Assembly (NCBI GenBank): GCA_003165115.1
Contig: PLSJ01000468.1
Location: 191 to 6,985 of the forward strand
DNA: 6,795 bases
Origin: Syntrophaceae bacterium
GTDB lineage: Bacteria > Desulfobacterota > Syntrophorhabdia > Syntrophorhabdales > WCHB1-27
Reading direction: 5' to 3'
This document shows positions 1-6,664 of the stretch, piece after piece. The notes under the pieces are model-generated. The model was not told the DNA's origin and did not search any database. It was given only the letters and a program-made list of their open reading frames with translations. Numbering within the stretch: the stretch's first letter is position 1; each line of letters opens with the position of its first letter. Position numbers and translations under genes: made by a program.

Positions 1-2
1 CC

Positions 3-632
3 ATGGCCGAATCGACACAAACCCTTGCCAGACTGGAAGAGTGGCAGGAAGGCGGCACGAGGGTCATTAACGCCGTCCCATCGGTGAAGAACTGCCTCCG
101 CAGCGCTTTGTTCAGGCTGCTTCCGGAGGCCGGCCTCCCGGTCCCGGAGGGCGCGGTGCTCTCGGTCGACAAGGTATCCGCCGTCTGCTCATTCCACGGA
201 TCCAAACGGTACTGGCTGAAACGCGGGGACGTCCACTCCGTCAATCCCGGGGACGTGGTGAAGGTCTCTACCCGGGAAGAGACCATGCACGCCCTCGACC
301 ATTTCAGGAAGAGCGGGATAGGGCAGGTGCTCGTCCAGGAACACGTGGACGGGGAGTCCGTTAAATTCTATGCAACAGCCGGCTCCCGCTTCTTTAAGGC
401 GTTCTGCTTTTCCCGAAACAGGGAAGATATCACCGACCGGATGACACGACTCAGGACGCTGGCCGACCGCGCGGGATACGCGGCCGGACTCGAGATATTC
501 GGGGGCGATGCGATCGCCACACCCGATGGGCAGGTTTTCCTCATCGACCTGAATGATTGGCCAAGCTTCGCGTCATGCCGGGATAGCGCTGCTCAGCATA
601 TCGCGGCATACGTGTCAGACAGCCTGGGGTGA
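3..632 (+). CDS. ATP-grasp domain enzyme, C-terminal part (N-terminus probably outside the window)
   Basis: Seen: 209 codons are open from the first ATG to TGA at 630-632. The protein has the order of an ATP-grasp fold: a linker ending in AGLPVPEG (43-50), a nucleotide-binding Lys in YWLKRG (K73), the hinge strand VLVQEHVDGE (109-118), an acidic GLEIFGGD (162-169), and the metal-binding strand LIDLNDWPSF (180-189) with D182 and N184. Family knowledge: ATP-grasp enzymes join a carboxylate to an amine or thiol through an acylphosphate, or phosphorylate small molecules such as inositol phosphates. The IDLNDWPSF strand resembles both RimK-type ligases and ITPK-type kinases. Inference: residues 1-35 look like the end of a pre-ATP-grasp domain, and family members are usually near 300 residues. 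The ATG at 3 is therefore probably internal, and the gene starts before the window. It is the most upstream visible member of the envelope operon. The substrate is unknown. Confidence 0.75.
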   Translation: MAESTQTLARLEEWQEGGTRVINAVPSVKNCLRSALFRLLPEAGLPVPEGAVLSVDKVSAVCSFHGSKRYWLKRGDVHSVNPGDVVKVSTREETMHALDHFRKSGIGQVLVQEHVDGESVKFYATAGSRFFKAFCFSRNREDITDRMTRLRTLADRAGYAAGLEIFGGDAIATPDGQVFLIDLNDWPSFASCRDSAAQHIAAYVSDSLG

Positions 633-638
633 GGTTCA

Positions 639-740
639 ATGGGCTGCGATACCATGTCTTCGGCAGGCGTGCCCATCCGCGAAATACCCCGTAAAGAAAC
701 ATCATCTTCGCAGATGCCGGTGACGGAGCCAGGCCCATGA
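639..740 (+). CDS. Possible 33-residue leader ORF coupling the ATP-grasp gene to the flippase gene
   Basis: Seen: an ATG six bases after the ATP-grasp stop opens a 33-codon frame whose TGA (738-740) overlaps the next gene's ATG (737-739) as ATGA. GGTGAGG lies just upstream (628-634), four bases from the ATG, and could act as a ribosome-binding site. The peptide starts MGCDTMSSAG and ends VTEPGP. It is hydrophilic, with no signal peptide, membrane segment or recognised motif. Inference: it may be a translated linker that carries ribosomes across the only gap in the operon, since every later junction is also an overlap. An equally simple explanation is a chance frame in a 104-nt spacer. I do not recognise the peptide and assign no function. 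Confidence 0.3.
   Translation: MGCDTMSSAGVPIREIPRKETSSSQMPVTEPGP
725..728 (+). promoter_or_regulatory. Ribosome-binding site of the flippase-like gene
   Basis: GGAG lies eight bases before the ATG at 737. An in-frame TAA at 692-694, with no ATG, GTG or TTG codon between it and 737, excludes any longer N-terminus and fixes this start. Confidence 0.65.
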
Positions 741-1771
741 GGAAATTTCACCTCTTCATGATCGCCCTCGGGGTATTTCTTTTTGCCTTTCTCGTCTACG
801 CCGTCGGTCCGGCGTCGCTATGGCGGAAGCTGGCGATTCTCGGCTGGGGCCTCGTGCCCCTCACGCTGCTCGAGGGCCTGACAGAGGTCTTCCATGCGCA
901 AGGATGGCGCCATTGTCTTTCCGGCTCGCACCGGTCTCTCTCCTTTGCAAGGGTGTTCTCGATCCGCCTCGCCGGTTCTTCGATCAATCACCTCACTCCC
1001 ACCGCCGGTTTCGGAGGTGAAGTGACAAAGGGCTTTCTCCTCGCATCCGACCGGATGGGCGCACAGGCGGCCGCTTCGGTGATCGTCGATAAGCTTTCCC
1101 AGGCGTTGGCCCAGCTTCTCTTCGTGGTAGGGGGCTCGTGCGCGGTGCTCTGGAAGATCACTCTGCCCCATACCTTGTGGGTTGCACTGATCACGGGCAC
1201 GCTGCTCCTCCTGGCAGGGGTTATCGGCTTCTTTATCGTGCAAAAATATGGAAAGCTGGGCGCCGTCGTGAGATGGGCCGTCGCCCACCGTCTGGGGGGC
1301 TCCGGGCTGAGGAAAGCGGCCCTCCACATGACGCAGGTGGATGACGCGCTCCAGCTCTTTTACCGGGTCCATCCTCTCGACCTCCCCCTTTCCATTCTGT
1401 GGCACATCATGGCATTGGCGTGGAGCATCGTTCCGGCCTATTGCTTCCTGATGTTCCTCACCGGCCGGCCATCCTTGTCGGTTGCGACGGCGATAATCTG
1501 CCTGGGGACGTGGTTCAATCTGGTGACGTTTGCGATCCCTGTCGATTTCGGGGTACAGGAGACGGCCCGGGTGATCGTCTTCACCGTTCTTGGCTTCCAT
1601 TCGGCTACGGGGCTTACCTATGGCGTCGCGCTCCGCTTCGAGCAGCTTTTCTGGGCGGGTATAGGTCTTGCCGTTTATGGCATGCTCGTCGCAAGGATGA
1701 AAGAAAGGAAGACGCTCCCGGCGGGCGAGGCGACGAGTCAAGACAAGGAGGCCGTATGGAAACAGCTATAA
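737..1771 (+). CDS. HpnL-like flippase-family membrane protein (LPG_synthase_TM / UPF0104)
   Basis: Seen: 344 residues with about eight hydrophobic segments, roughly at 5-25, 33-52, 120-138, 146-168, 217-242, 247-268, 275-290 and 292-317, and a polar cytoplasmic tail from about 320. Two family hallmarks are present: an N-terminal Asn/Pro/Gly-Gly-Glu signature (INHLTPTAGFGGEVTKG, 83-99) and a later Pro-x-x-x-Gly-x-x-Glu signature (IPVDFGVQETARV, 267-279). Family knowledge: these mark the membrane domain shared with lysyl-phosphatidylglycerol synthases, whose stand-alone versions are called flippase-like. HpnL of hopanoid clusters belongs here. No catalytic aminoacyl-transferase domain is present, so this is not an MprF-type synthase. 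Inference: it handles or flips a lipid at the inner membrane for the downstream RND/MlaC-like proteins. Its last 16 bases overlap the TolC-family gene. Family assignment is firm, the HpnL subgroup is likely, and the substrate is unknown. Confidence 0.88.
   Translation: MRKFHLFMIALGVFLFAFLVYAVGPASLWRKLAILGWGLVPLTLLEGLTEVFHAQGWRHCLSGSHRSLSFARVFSIRLAGSSINHLTPTAGFGGEVTKGFLLASDRMGAQAAASVIVDKLSQALAQLLFVVGGSCAVLWKITLPHTLWVALITGTLLLLAGVIGFFIVQKYGKLGAVVRWAVAHRLGGSGLRKAALHMTQVDDALQLFYRVHPLDLPLSILWHIMALAWSIVPAYCFLMFLTGRPSLSVATAIICLGTWFNLVTFAIPVDFGVQETARVIVFTVLGFHSATGLTYGVALRFEQLFWAGIGLAVYGMLVARMKERKTLPAGEATSQDKEAVWKQL
1745..1751 (+). promoter_or_regulatory. Strong ribosome-binding site that sets the TolC-family start
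   Basis: AAGGAGG, a near-perfect Shine-Dalgarno sequence, ends four bases before the ATG at 1756. The reading frame stays open upstream to 1399, but that part lies in the flippase gene in another frame. The next in-frame ATG (1756) is followed by a clear signal peptide, so this site picks the true start. Confidence 0.8.
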
Positions 1772-3168
1772 GGCGGTTTTTGGCCGGGTTGAAAAGGGCG
1801 GGAGCCGGGCCCGCGGTCACCGCCGTCGTCTGCGCCGTGCTGATTTTTTCGCTGCATGGAGCGGCTGCCGGGCAGACGGGCGCGGAGAGAACGGTGCTCG
1901 GCCTCTCGCAGGTGATCACCATGGCCATCGGAGCGAGTCCCGAAATGGCGGAAAAACGCAGCGAAGCCGCTTCGGCGAGGAGCGACCTCGCCCAGGCACA
2001 GGCGGGCTATTATCCACAGGTAGATACGACGGCCCTCATGGGACCGGTAAACGATGCCCGCCGGCCCGAGGTCGTGGGCAACCGGATCATCGACCCAACG
2101 TCGAGCTTCTGGGCCATCGGCGTCTTCGGCAGGTTGAACCTCACCATGACCCAGCCCCTCTATACCTTCGGGAAGATATCCAACCGGCGCGACGCCGCCG
2201 CCCACGGGGTCGTCGCACGCGAGGTGGGACAGGTCCAGACAAGCAACGAGATCGCCCTGCGGGTAAAAGAGCTGTACTATGCCCTCGTCCTCTCCAGGGC
2301 CGCGATCGAGGCGGCCCGCGAGGCGGCCGGCTTCTTCGATGAGGCGAGGTCGCACATGCAGCGTCTCCTCGAAGCCGGCTCTTCCAACGTGGTCGAGAGC
2401 GAACTCTACCGCGTCGACGCCTACCGCGCGGACATCGTCAGGGGGAAGGCCGAGGCGGAGAAGGGAGCGAATATCTCGTACTTCGCCCTCAAATCCCTCA
2501 TGGGGCTGCCGCCGGACAAGGACTTCGAGCCGGCGGACAAGACGCTTCTCTTCAAACCCGAGGAGATGGACAGGCCGGAGGCCTACATACACAAGGCGTT
2601 GGCCGAACGTCCGGAGTTCAAGCAGCTGGAGCTGGGCCTGGCAGCCCAGAGATCGCTCGTAGAGGCAACCAGGGCCGACAGGTACCCGTCCTTCTTTGCG
2701 GCCCTGGCGGGGTCGTTCGCCGGGGCGCCGGGGCGGGAGACGCTCCACAACCCCTATATCCCGGACGATTTCAACCACGTCATCGCCGGCGTCGTAACGG
2801 GAGTGAACTGGCACTTCGATTTTGGCATAATGAAGGCCCGTGTCGAGAAAGAGAGGGCCGAATATGAGCGTCTTTCCCACACGAAGGCAAAAGCGGAGCT
2901 TAATATCCCCATACAGGTGATAAAGTCTTACCAGGACGTGAGGCAGTGGAAGGTGGCGGTGGAGGCATACCAGACCGCAGCCACCGCATCCAGGAAATGG
3001 ATCGTTGCCGCTCTTACCAGCTTCGATATGGGCACGGGCGCCGCGGACGACCTGCTGAGAGGCATCGAACGCTACGGTCAGAACCGGGGCAAGTACCTGG
3101 AGGCCCTCTTCAACTACAACCTGTCGCTGGCCCAGCTTGAATACGCCATGGGGGTAAGGAGCTGGTGA
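1756..3168 (+). CDS. TolC-family outer-membrane efflux protein
   Basis: Seen: 470 residues, normal for the family. Residues 1-38 form a signal peptide: basic R6-R7 and K13-R14, a hydrophobic stretch at about 19-33, and AAA before a likely cleavage after A38. There is no lipobox cysteine, so this is not a NodT-type lipoprotein. The mature part shows the two-fold TolC repeat. The first half has a helix ending AQAGYYPQVD (81-90), a beta strand QPLYTFGKI (133-141) and long Ala/Glu/Arg-rich helices at about 145-245. The second half has LVEATRADRYPSFFA (301-315), NWHFDFGIMKARVEKE (351-366) and a closing helix NYNLSLAQLEYAMG (453-466). Family knowledge: trimers form a beta barrel with a periplasmic helical tunnel used by RND, ABC or MFS exporters. 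Context: it overlaps the flippase gene by 16 nt and the RND gene by 4 nt, pointing to the RND protein as partner. No periplasmic adaptor gene is seen beside it. Confidence 0.92.
   Translation: METAIRRFLAGLKRAGAGPAVTAVVCAVLIFSLHGAAAGQTGAERTVLGLSQVITMAIGASPEMAEKRSEAASARSDLAQAQAGYYPQVDTTALMGPVNDARRPEVVGNRIIDPTSSFWAIGVFGRLNLTMTQPLYTFGKISNRRDAAAHGVVAREVGQVQTSNEIALRVKELYYALVLSRAAIEAAREAAGFFDEARSHMQRLLEAGSSNVVESELYRVDAYRADIVRGKAEAEKGANISYFALKSLMGLPPDKDFEPADKTLLFKPEEMDRPEAYIHKALAERPEFKQLELGLAAQRSLVEATRADRYPSFFAALAGSFAGAPGRETLHNPYIPDDFNHVIAGVVTGVNWHFDFGIMKARVEKERAEYERLSHTKAKAELNIPIQVIKSYQDVRQWKVAVEAYQTAATASRKWIVAALTSFDMGTGAADDLLRGIERYGQNRGKYLEALFNYNLSLAQLEYAMGVRSW
3155..3161 (+). promoter_or_regulatory. 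Ribosome-binding site before the GTG start of the RND gene
   Basis: TAAGGAG lies inside the end of the TolC-family gene, three bases before the GTG at 3165. The spacing is short. The alternative in-frame ATG at 3189 lacks a comparable site, so GTG is preferred. The GTGA overlap with the preceding stop also favours it. The two starts differ by only eight basic, cytoplasmic residues. Confidence 0.55.
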
Positions 3169-5948
3169 AGAGAAACAGGCGCCACCGCATGCGGAGATGG
3201 CTGCAGATGCTCGTGGCGCAACAGGTTTCACATCCCCTGGCGGTGGTCGCCTTCTGGGTTGTCCTCGCCGTGGTTTCCGTGCTTTTCACCGTCGCACATC
3301 TCGGGTTTCATACGAGCCAGCGGTCCCTCATTTCACCGGGCAATCGGCTGATGCAGCTTCTTGAAAAGGCCGAGCGTTTTTCGGAGCTGGAAGCCTTCGT
3401 GGTCGCCATCGAGAACCACGATACGCGCAGGTCTCTCGAATTTGCCCGTCAGCTCGCGTCAAGGCTGGATCGGGACCACGAGCGTTACGCACAGGTCTTC
3501 TATCGGGTCGATCCTGCCCTTTTACGGCCGTGGGCCCTCCTCTACCTGGGGGAGAAAGACCTGACCAGCCTGCGCGATAATCTCAGCGAGAATGCTTCTC
3601 TTATTCGGGACGTTGCCTGCTCGCCCGGCCTTCCGACCTTCTTCGAGGCAATCAACGACCAAATGGCCGGCCATATGGTGGGCGAGCTTTTCACGGGCTT
3701 TCTCGATACGGACGAAAAAGTGGTGAAAGCGAGCCCCATGGATCTCGGGTTCCTGATCGGAATCCTGCGCCAGATGAAAAGAGGGATAGAAGGCTCTTCG
3801 GCTTTTGTCTCGCCCTGGCGCTCGTTGTTCAACGTGGCGAACGAGACAGAACAGGGATATTTCTGGACCGAGGGCAAGAGATATCTTCTCATCTTCGTAG
3901 AACCGGTGAAAGGGAACGAACACCAGGCGTTGACGGAGCTCAGGGAGAGCATAGCGTCGCTAAAGACGGGTATGCCCGAAGTCAGTGCAGGCGTAACGGG
4001 ACAAAAAGCCCTGGATGAGGACGAAAAGAACCTCGCCTTCAAGGACATCGGCCTCGCGACGATCCTCTCGCTCATCGGGCTCGCCGCCCTGCTTATCATC
4101 TTCTGGCGCGGGATCAGGCGGGCGCTCCTCACGGTGGCCGTCCTCGTCATAGCCCTCTGCCTCACCTTCGGTCTTACCACGCTGTTCATCGGTCATCTCA
4201 ATCTCCTTTCCGTGACGTTTGCTCCCATGCTCCTCGGCTTGGGGATCGATTATGCCATACACTGGTTTGCCCGCTACAGCGAGGTGCGCCGGCACCGCTC
4301 CGCGTCGACAGGAAACGCCCTCGCCGTCACGATGGACAAGGTAGGCCCGGCGATTATTCTCGCGGGCCTGTGCGCCTCCCTTTCATTTTTTCCCCTGGTC
4401 CTTACAGGGTTCAAAGGGTTGTCGGAGCTTGGCCTTATCTGCGCCATGGGCCTCGCCGTCACGACAGCGGCCACCCTTTGTCTCCTGCCGGCCCTTATCC
4501 TGCTCATGGGCGGGTTCCGGATTGGGGTGATAAGAGGGGCCGCGACCGACGAGGCCAGGCCCCTCCTGAAGACGACCGGACGTCGCGCGCTTTTTCTCAT
4601 GGGCGTTGCGGTCTGCGTTTCGGGCCTTTCCCTCTGGGGGGCGCTCAAGGTGCGGTTCGACCTGAACATGCTGCATCTTCAGTCAAAGAGCGCCGAGTCC
4701 GTGATCTGGGAAAACAAGCTGATCGAAGGCACCAGGCACGCGAGCATCTATGGTGTTCTCTTCGCCCACTCGTTTCAGGAGATCGACGAGAAGACGCGAG
4801 CCGTCGAGGGGCTCTCCACCGTGTCCGAGGTGAGCAGCATCAAGGACGTGCTTCCAAAGGACCAGGAGCGTAAGGTCCTCCTTCTCAGGGAGATGAAGCC
4901 GCTCCTCGGAGGGGTCAGGGCCATTCCGATCCCGTCGGACCACGTCGACGTGGAGCGTTTGGGCAAGGTGTTCTCACGGATCCGCTTCAAGATGGTCGAC
5001 TCCGCCTCTCCCGAGTTGGGCGCGCCGAAGGGGCTTCAGGCGCAGATGCGGGAGACAGGCAGGCTTATCGATGCGATCAAGGACGATTTCCGCGTTATCG
5101 AGAGGCAGAGGTTACTTGCCGGTCTTAAACGGTTCGAAGCCAGGATGTTCGTCGACCTGAACGACAAGCTTTCCCTGCTCTATGAAAACATGGATGCGAA
5201 GCCCCTCACGATCCAGGACCTGCCCAAAGCGTTGCGTGACCGCTTTGTCGGCCCCGACAATCTCTACCTGCTCCGTATCTTTCCCGCCGGCAATGTATGG
5301 GACCCGGAGTTTCTCGCGAAATTTGTCCGGGAGCTGAGGTCGGCCGACCCCGACGTCACCGGCGACCCGGTGACGCTCTACGTATTTACGAAGGCCTTCC
5401 GCGACGCCGTGATAAAGGCGGCCCTCTACGCCGTGGTCTTCATCGTCATCTTTCTCGCGTTCGCGCTGCGCAGTCCGGTCTCGGTCCTTGCCGCCCTTGC
5501 GCCGCTCGTCATGGGAACGCTCTGGACCCTTGGTTTGATGCACGTTTTCGGCATCGACCTGAACCTCGCCAATACGATTTTTATGCCCCTCATCGTGGGA
5601 GCGGGTGTCGAATACGGGATCATTATTGTCCAGCGGTGGAGGCAGAGCACCCACCAGGCGGCATTCAGCCTCCCCGTGAGCACCGGCATGGGCGTGGTCC
5701 TCGCCGGGCTCTCGACGACGGTCGGCTTTTGCAGCCTGACCATATCCGGGCACCAGGGCATCCATTCGCTGGGCCTGCTCACGACCATCGGGAGCCTTTG
5801 CGTCCTCGGGGCGGCGGTCTTTTTCCTGCCTGCTTTTCTGCGTGTGACGGCGATCATGCGGACCTGGAAGGAGTTGAACCGGATGGAAGCCAGGAAGGGC
5901 GAAACGACAAGCTCTTCCCAGAGAAGGAGAAATAAGGGGGAACCATGA
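3165..5948 (+). CDS. hpnN: HpnN-like RND/MMPL lipid transporter
   Basis: Seen: 927 residues in the RND plan of two six-helix halves. TM1 is at about 24-46, a periplasmic domain at 47-293, TM2-TM6 at about 295-449, TM7 at 475-493, a second periplasmic domain at 496-747, TM8-TM12 at about 748-896, then a basic, Ser-rich cytoplasmic tail. TM4 carries GLGIDYAIHW (358-367) with the conserved Asp (D362). The matching TM10 segment reads GAGVEYGIII (812-821), with Glu816 in the Asp position. The first periplasmic domain begins with LISPGN and FVVAIENHD segments typical of HpnN-type proteins. Family knowledge: HpnN moves hopanoids from the inner to the outer membrane in Rhodopseudomonas and Burkholderia; many MMPL relatives move other lipids. 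Context: it overlaps the TolC-family gene (GTGA) and the MlaC-like gene (ATGA), matching the hpnN/hpnM pairing. Inference: export of a lipid, hopanoid or other, powered by the proton gradient. Superfamily is certain; the HpnN subgroup is likely and rests on recall of family sequences. Confidence 0.85.
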   Translation: MKRNRRHRMRRWLQMLVAQQVSHPLAVVAFWVVLAVVSVLFTVAHLGFHTSQRSLISPGNRLMQLLEKAERFSELEAFVVAIENHDTRRSLEFARQLASRLDRDHERYAQVFYRVDPALLRPWALLYLGEKDLTSLRDNLSENASLIRDVACSPGLPTFFEAINDQMAGHMVGELFTGFLDTDEKVVKASPMDLGFLIGILRQMKRGIEGSSAFVSPWRSLFNVANETEQGYFWTEGKRYLLIFVEPVKGNEHQALTELRESIASLKTGMPEVSAGVTGQKALDEDEKNLAFKDIGLATILSLIGLAALLIIFWRGIRRALLTVAVLVIALCLTFGLTTLFIGHLNLLSVTFAPMLLGLGIDYAIHWFARYSEVRRHRSASTGNALAVTMDKVGPAIILAGLCASLSFFPLVLTGFKGLSELGLICAMGLAVTTAATLCLLPALILLMGGFRIGVIRGAATDEARPLLKTTGRRALFLMGVAVCVSGLSLWGALKVRFDLNMLHLQSKSAESVIWENKLIEGTRHASIYGVLFAHSFQEIDEKTRAVEGLSTVSEVSSIKDVLPKDQERKVLLLREMKPLLGGVRAIPIPSDHVDVERLGKVFSRIRFKMVDSASPELGAPKGLQAQMRETGRLIDAIKDDFRVIERQRLLAGLKRFEARMFVDLNDKLSLLYENMDAKPLTIQDLPKALRDRFVGPDNLYLLRIFPAGNVWDPEFLAKFVRELRSADPDVTGDPVTLYVFTKAFRDAVIKAALYAVVFIVIFLAFALRSPVSVLAALAPLVMGTLWTLGLMHVFGIDLNLANTIFMPLIVGAGVEYGIIIVQRWRQSTHQAAFSLPVSTGMGVVLAGLSTTVGFCSLTISGHQGIHSLGLLTTIGSLCVLGAAVFFLPAFLRVTAIMRTWKELNRMEARKGETTSSSQRRRNKGEP

Positions 5949-6559
5949 AACGAAGAGTAGCCTTGCTGCTTGGTCCGGCGTGCCTGTGGGCGGTCCTTTT
6001 TCAGACGGCGATGGCGGTGGCCGGAGCGCCGACCGAGGCGGTAAGGGGAATGCTTGACGCGGTAATGGTCATCCAATCGGACCCGGCGCTGCAAGGCCAG
6101 GAATCACGCGCCACGAGGAGGGCAGAGATCAAAAAGGTGATCCTCGGGAATTTCAATTTCGATGAGATGGCACGGGCGACCCTGGGTCAGTACTGGAACA
6201 CCCTTAACGAGTCGAGACGGTCGGAATTCAAATCGGTCTTCCAGGACCTCTTTCTCGACTCATATTCAAGACTGGTGCTCGACTTTATGAGGAAAGAGAA
6301 GATCGTGTACGTGGGAGAAGACGCCGCGCAGGGTGGGACGCTCGTAAAGACCCTCATGCAGCGCACCAACGAAGAGATACCGGTCGATTATTATCTCATG
6401 AAGGGGGAAAGCGGATTAAAAGTCAGGGACGTGTCGATAGACGGCGTGAGCATCGTGGGAAATTACCGGACTAGTTTTTCCCGCATCATAAAACAGGAAT
6501 CCTACGAAAGCCTCCTGAAAAAAATGAAGCTCCAGCGGCAGACCATGGAGAAAAACTAA
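5945..6559 (+). CDS. HpnM-like periplasmic lipid carrier (MlaC / Ttg2D family)
   Basis: Seen: 204 residues. Residues 1-27 form a signal peptide: basic KRR, a hydrophobic core at 5-20, and AMAVAG near the cleavage point. The mature protein has the family pattern: FNFDEMARATLGQYWNTL (70-87), the helix EFKSVFQDLFLDSYSRL (94-110), a beta strand IPVDYYLM (145-152) and KVRDVSIDGVSIVGNYRTSF (159-178). The Trp that usually precedes the KVxD segment is Leu158. Family knowledge: MlaC-type proteins carry one phospholipid across the periplasm; HpnM is the version linked to hopanoid clusters. Start: ATG with AAGGGGG (5934-5940) four bases upstream, overlapping the RND stop as ATGA. Context: the usual MlaF/E/D/B ABC partners are absent, so the HpnN-like protein is its probable partner. 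It is the last visible gene of the operon. Confidence 0.88.
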   Translation: MKRRVALLLGPACLWAVLFQTAMAVAGAPTEAVRGMLDAVMVIQSDPALQGQESRATRRAEIKKVILGNFNFDEMARATLGQYWNTLNESRRSEFKSVFQDLFLDSYSRLVLDFMRKEKIVYVGEDAAQGGTLVKTLMQRTNEEIPVDYYLMKGESGLKVRDVSIDGVSIVGNYRTSFSRIIKQESYESLLKKMKLQRQTMEKN

Positions 6560-6664
6560 GGAACGTCACCCGGCGGCGGCGAGACGGAAAACAGACGAAG
6601 CACTCAAACCGGGCTTACTTTTGTCCGCTGCCGCTCTTGCGTGACTTTACTTGGCCCGTTCCTT
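6558..6664. repeat. Imperfect inverted repeat spanning both converging stops
   Basis: AAGGAACG (6558-6565) is perfectly complementary to CGTTCCTT (6657-6664). Inside it, GTCAC (6565-6569) can pair with GTGAC (6641-6645), and a GC-rich stretch 6571-6581 can partly pair with 6628-6636. The arms are interrupted by an 11-base bulge on the right side. It could fold into a long-range hairpin in both transcripts, but eight matching bases at this distance may well be chance. Confidence 0.2.
6560..6646. other. Intergenic region between converging genes, no clear terminator
   Basis: This 87-base stretch separates two converging stop codons. The best plus-strand hairpin is CCCGG (6569-6573) with CCGGG (6609-6613), a five-pair stem with a 35-base loop, followed by CTTACTTTT. 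That is too weak to call a Rho-independent terminator with confidence. No good candidate was seen for the minus strand either. Confidence 0.4.

Noticed and set aside
633..736. A possible internal promoter in the spacer before the flippase-like gene
   Set aside because: No convincing -35/-10 pair with proper spacing was found; the spacer is better explained by the bridging short ORF or plain linker sequence.
818..1741. A 307-codon open frame on the minus strand opposite the flippase-like gene
   Set aside because: The translation is highly charged (Arg, Glu, His, Gln) and shapeless; it mirrors a hydrophobic membrane protein read backwards. The plus-strand protein has clear family motifs.
1399..1755. 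An N-terminal extension of the TolC-family protein in the same open frame
   Set aside because: It lies within the flippase gene in another frame, encodes Gly/Arg/Asp-rich sequence, and would bury the signal peptide. The strong ribosome-binding site before 1756 supports the shorter protein.
1738..3231. A 497-codon open frame on the minus strand opposite the TolC-family gene
   Set aside because: High GC content keeps the antisense frame open. The translation is Arg/Gly/Val-rich without domain structure, while the plus strand encodes a clear TolC protein with signal peptide and family motifs.
3522..4189. Overlapping minus-strand frames of 133 and 215 codons opposite the RND gene
   Set aside because: They are shadows of the RND coding sequence with no ribosome-binding site, domain or context of their own.
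5426..6094. A 222-codon minus-strand frame crossing the RND/MlaC-like junction
   Set aside because: It runs across two well-supported plus-strand genes and shows only Arg-rich, low-information sequence.
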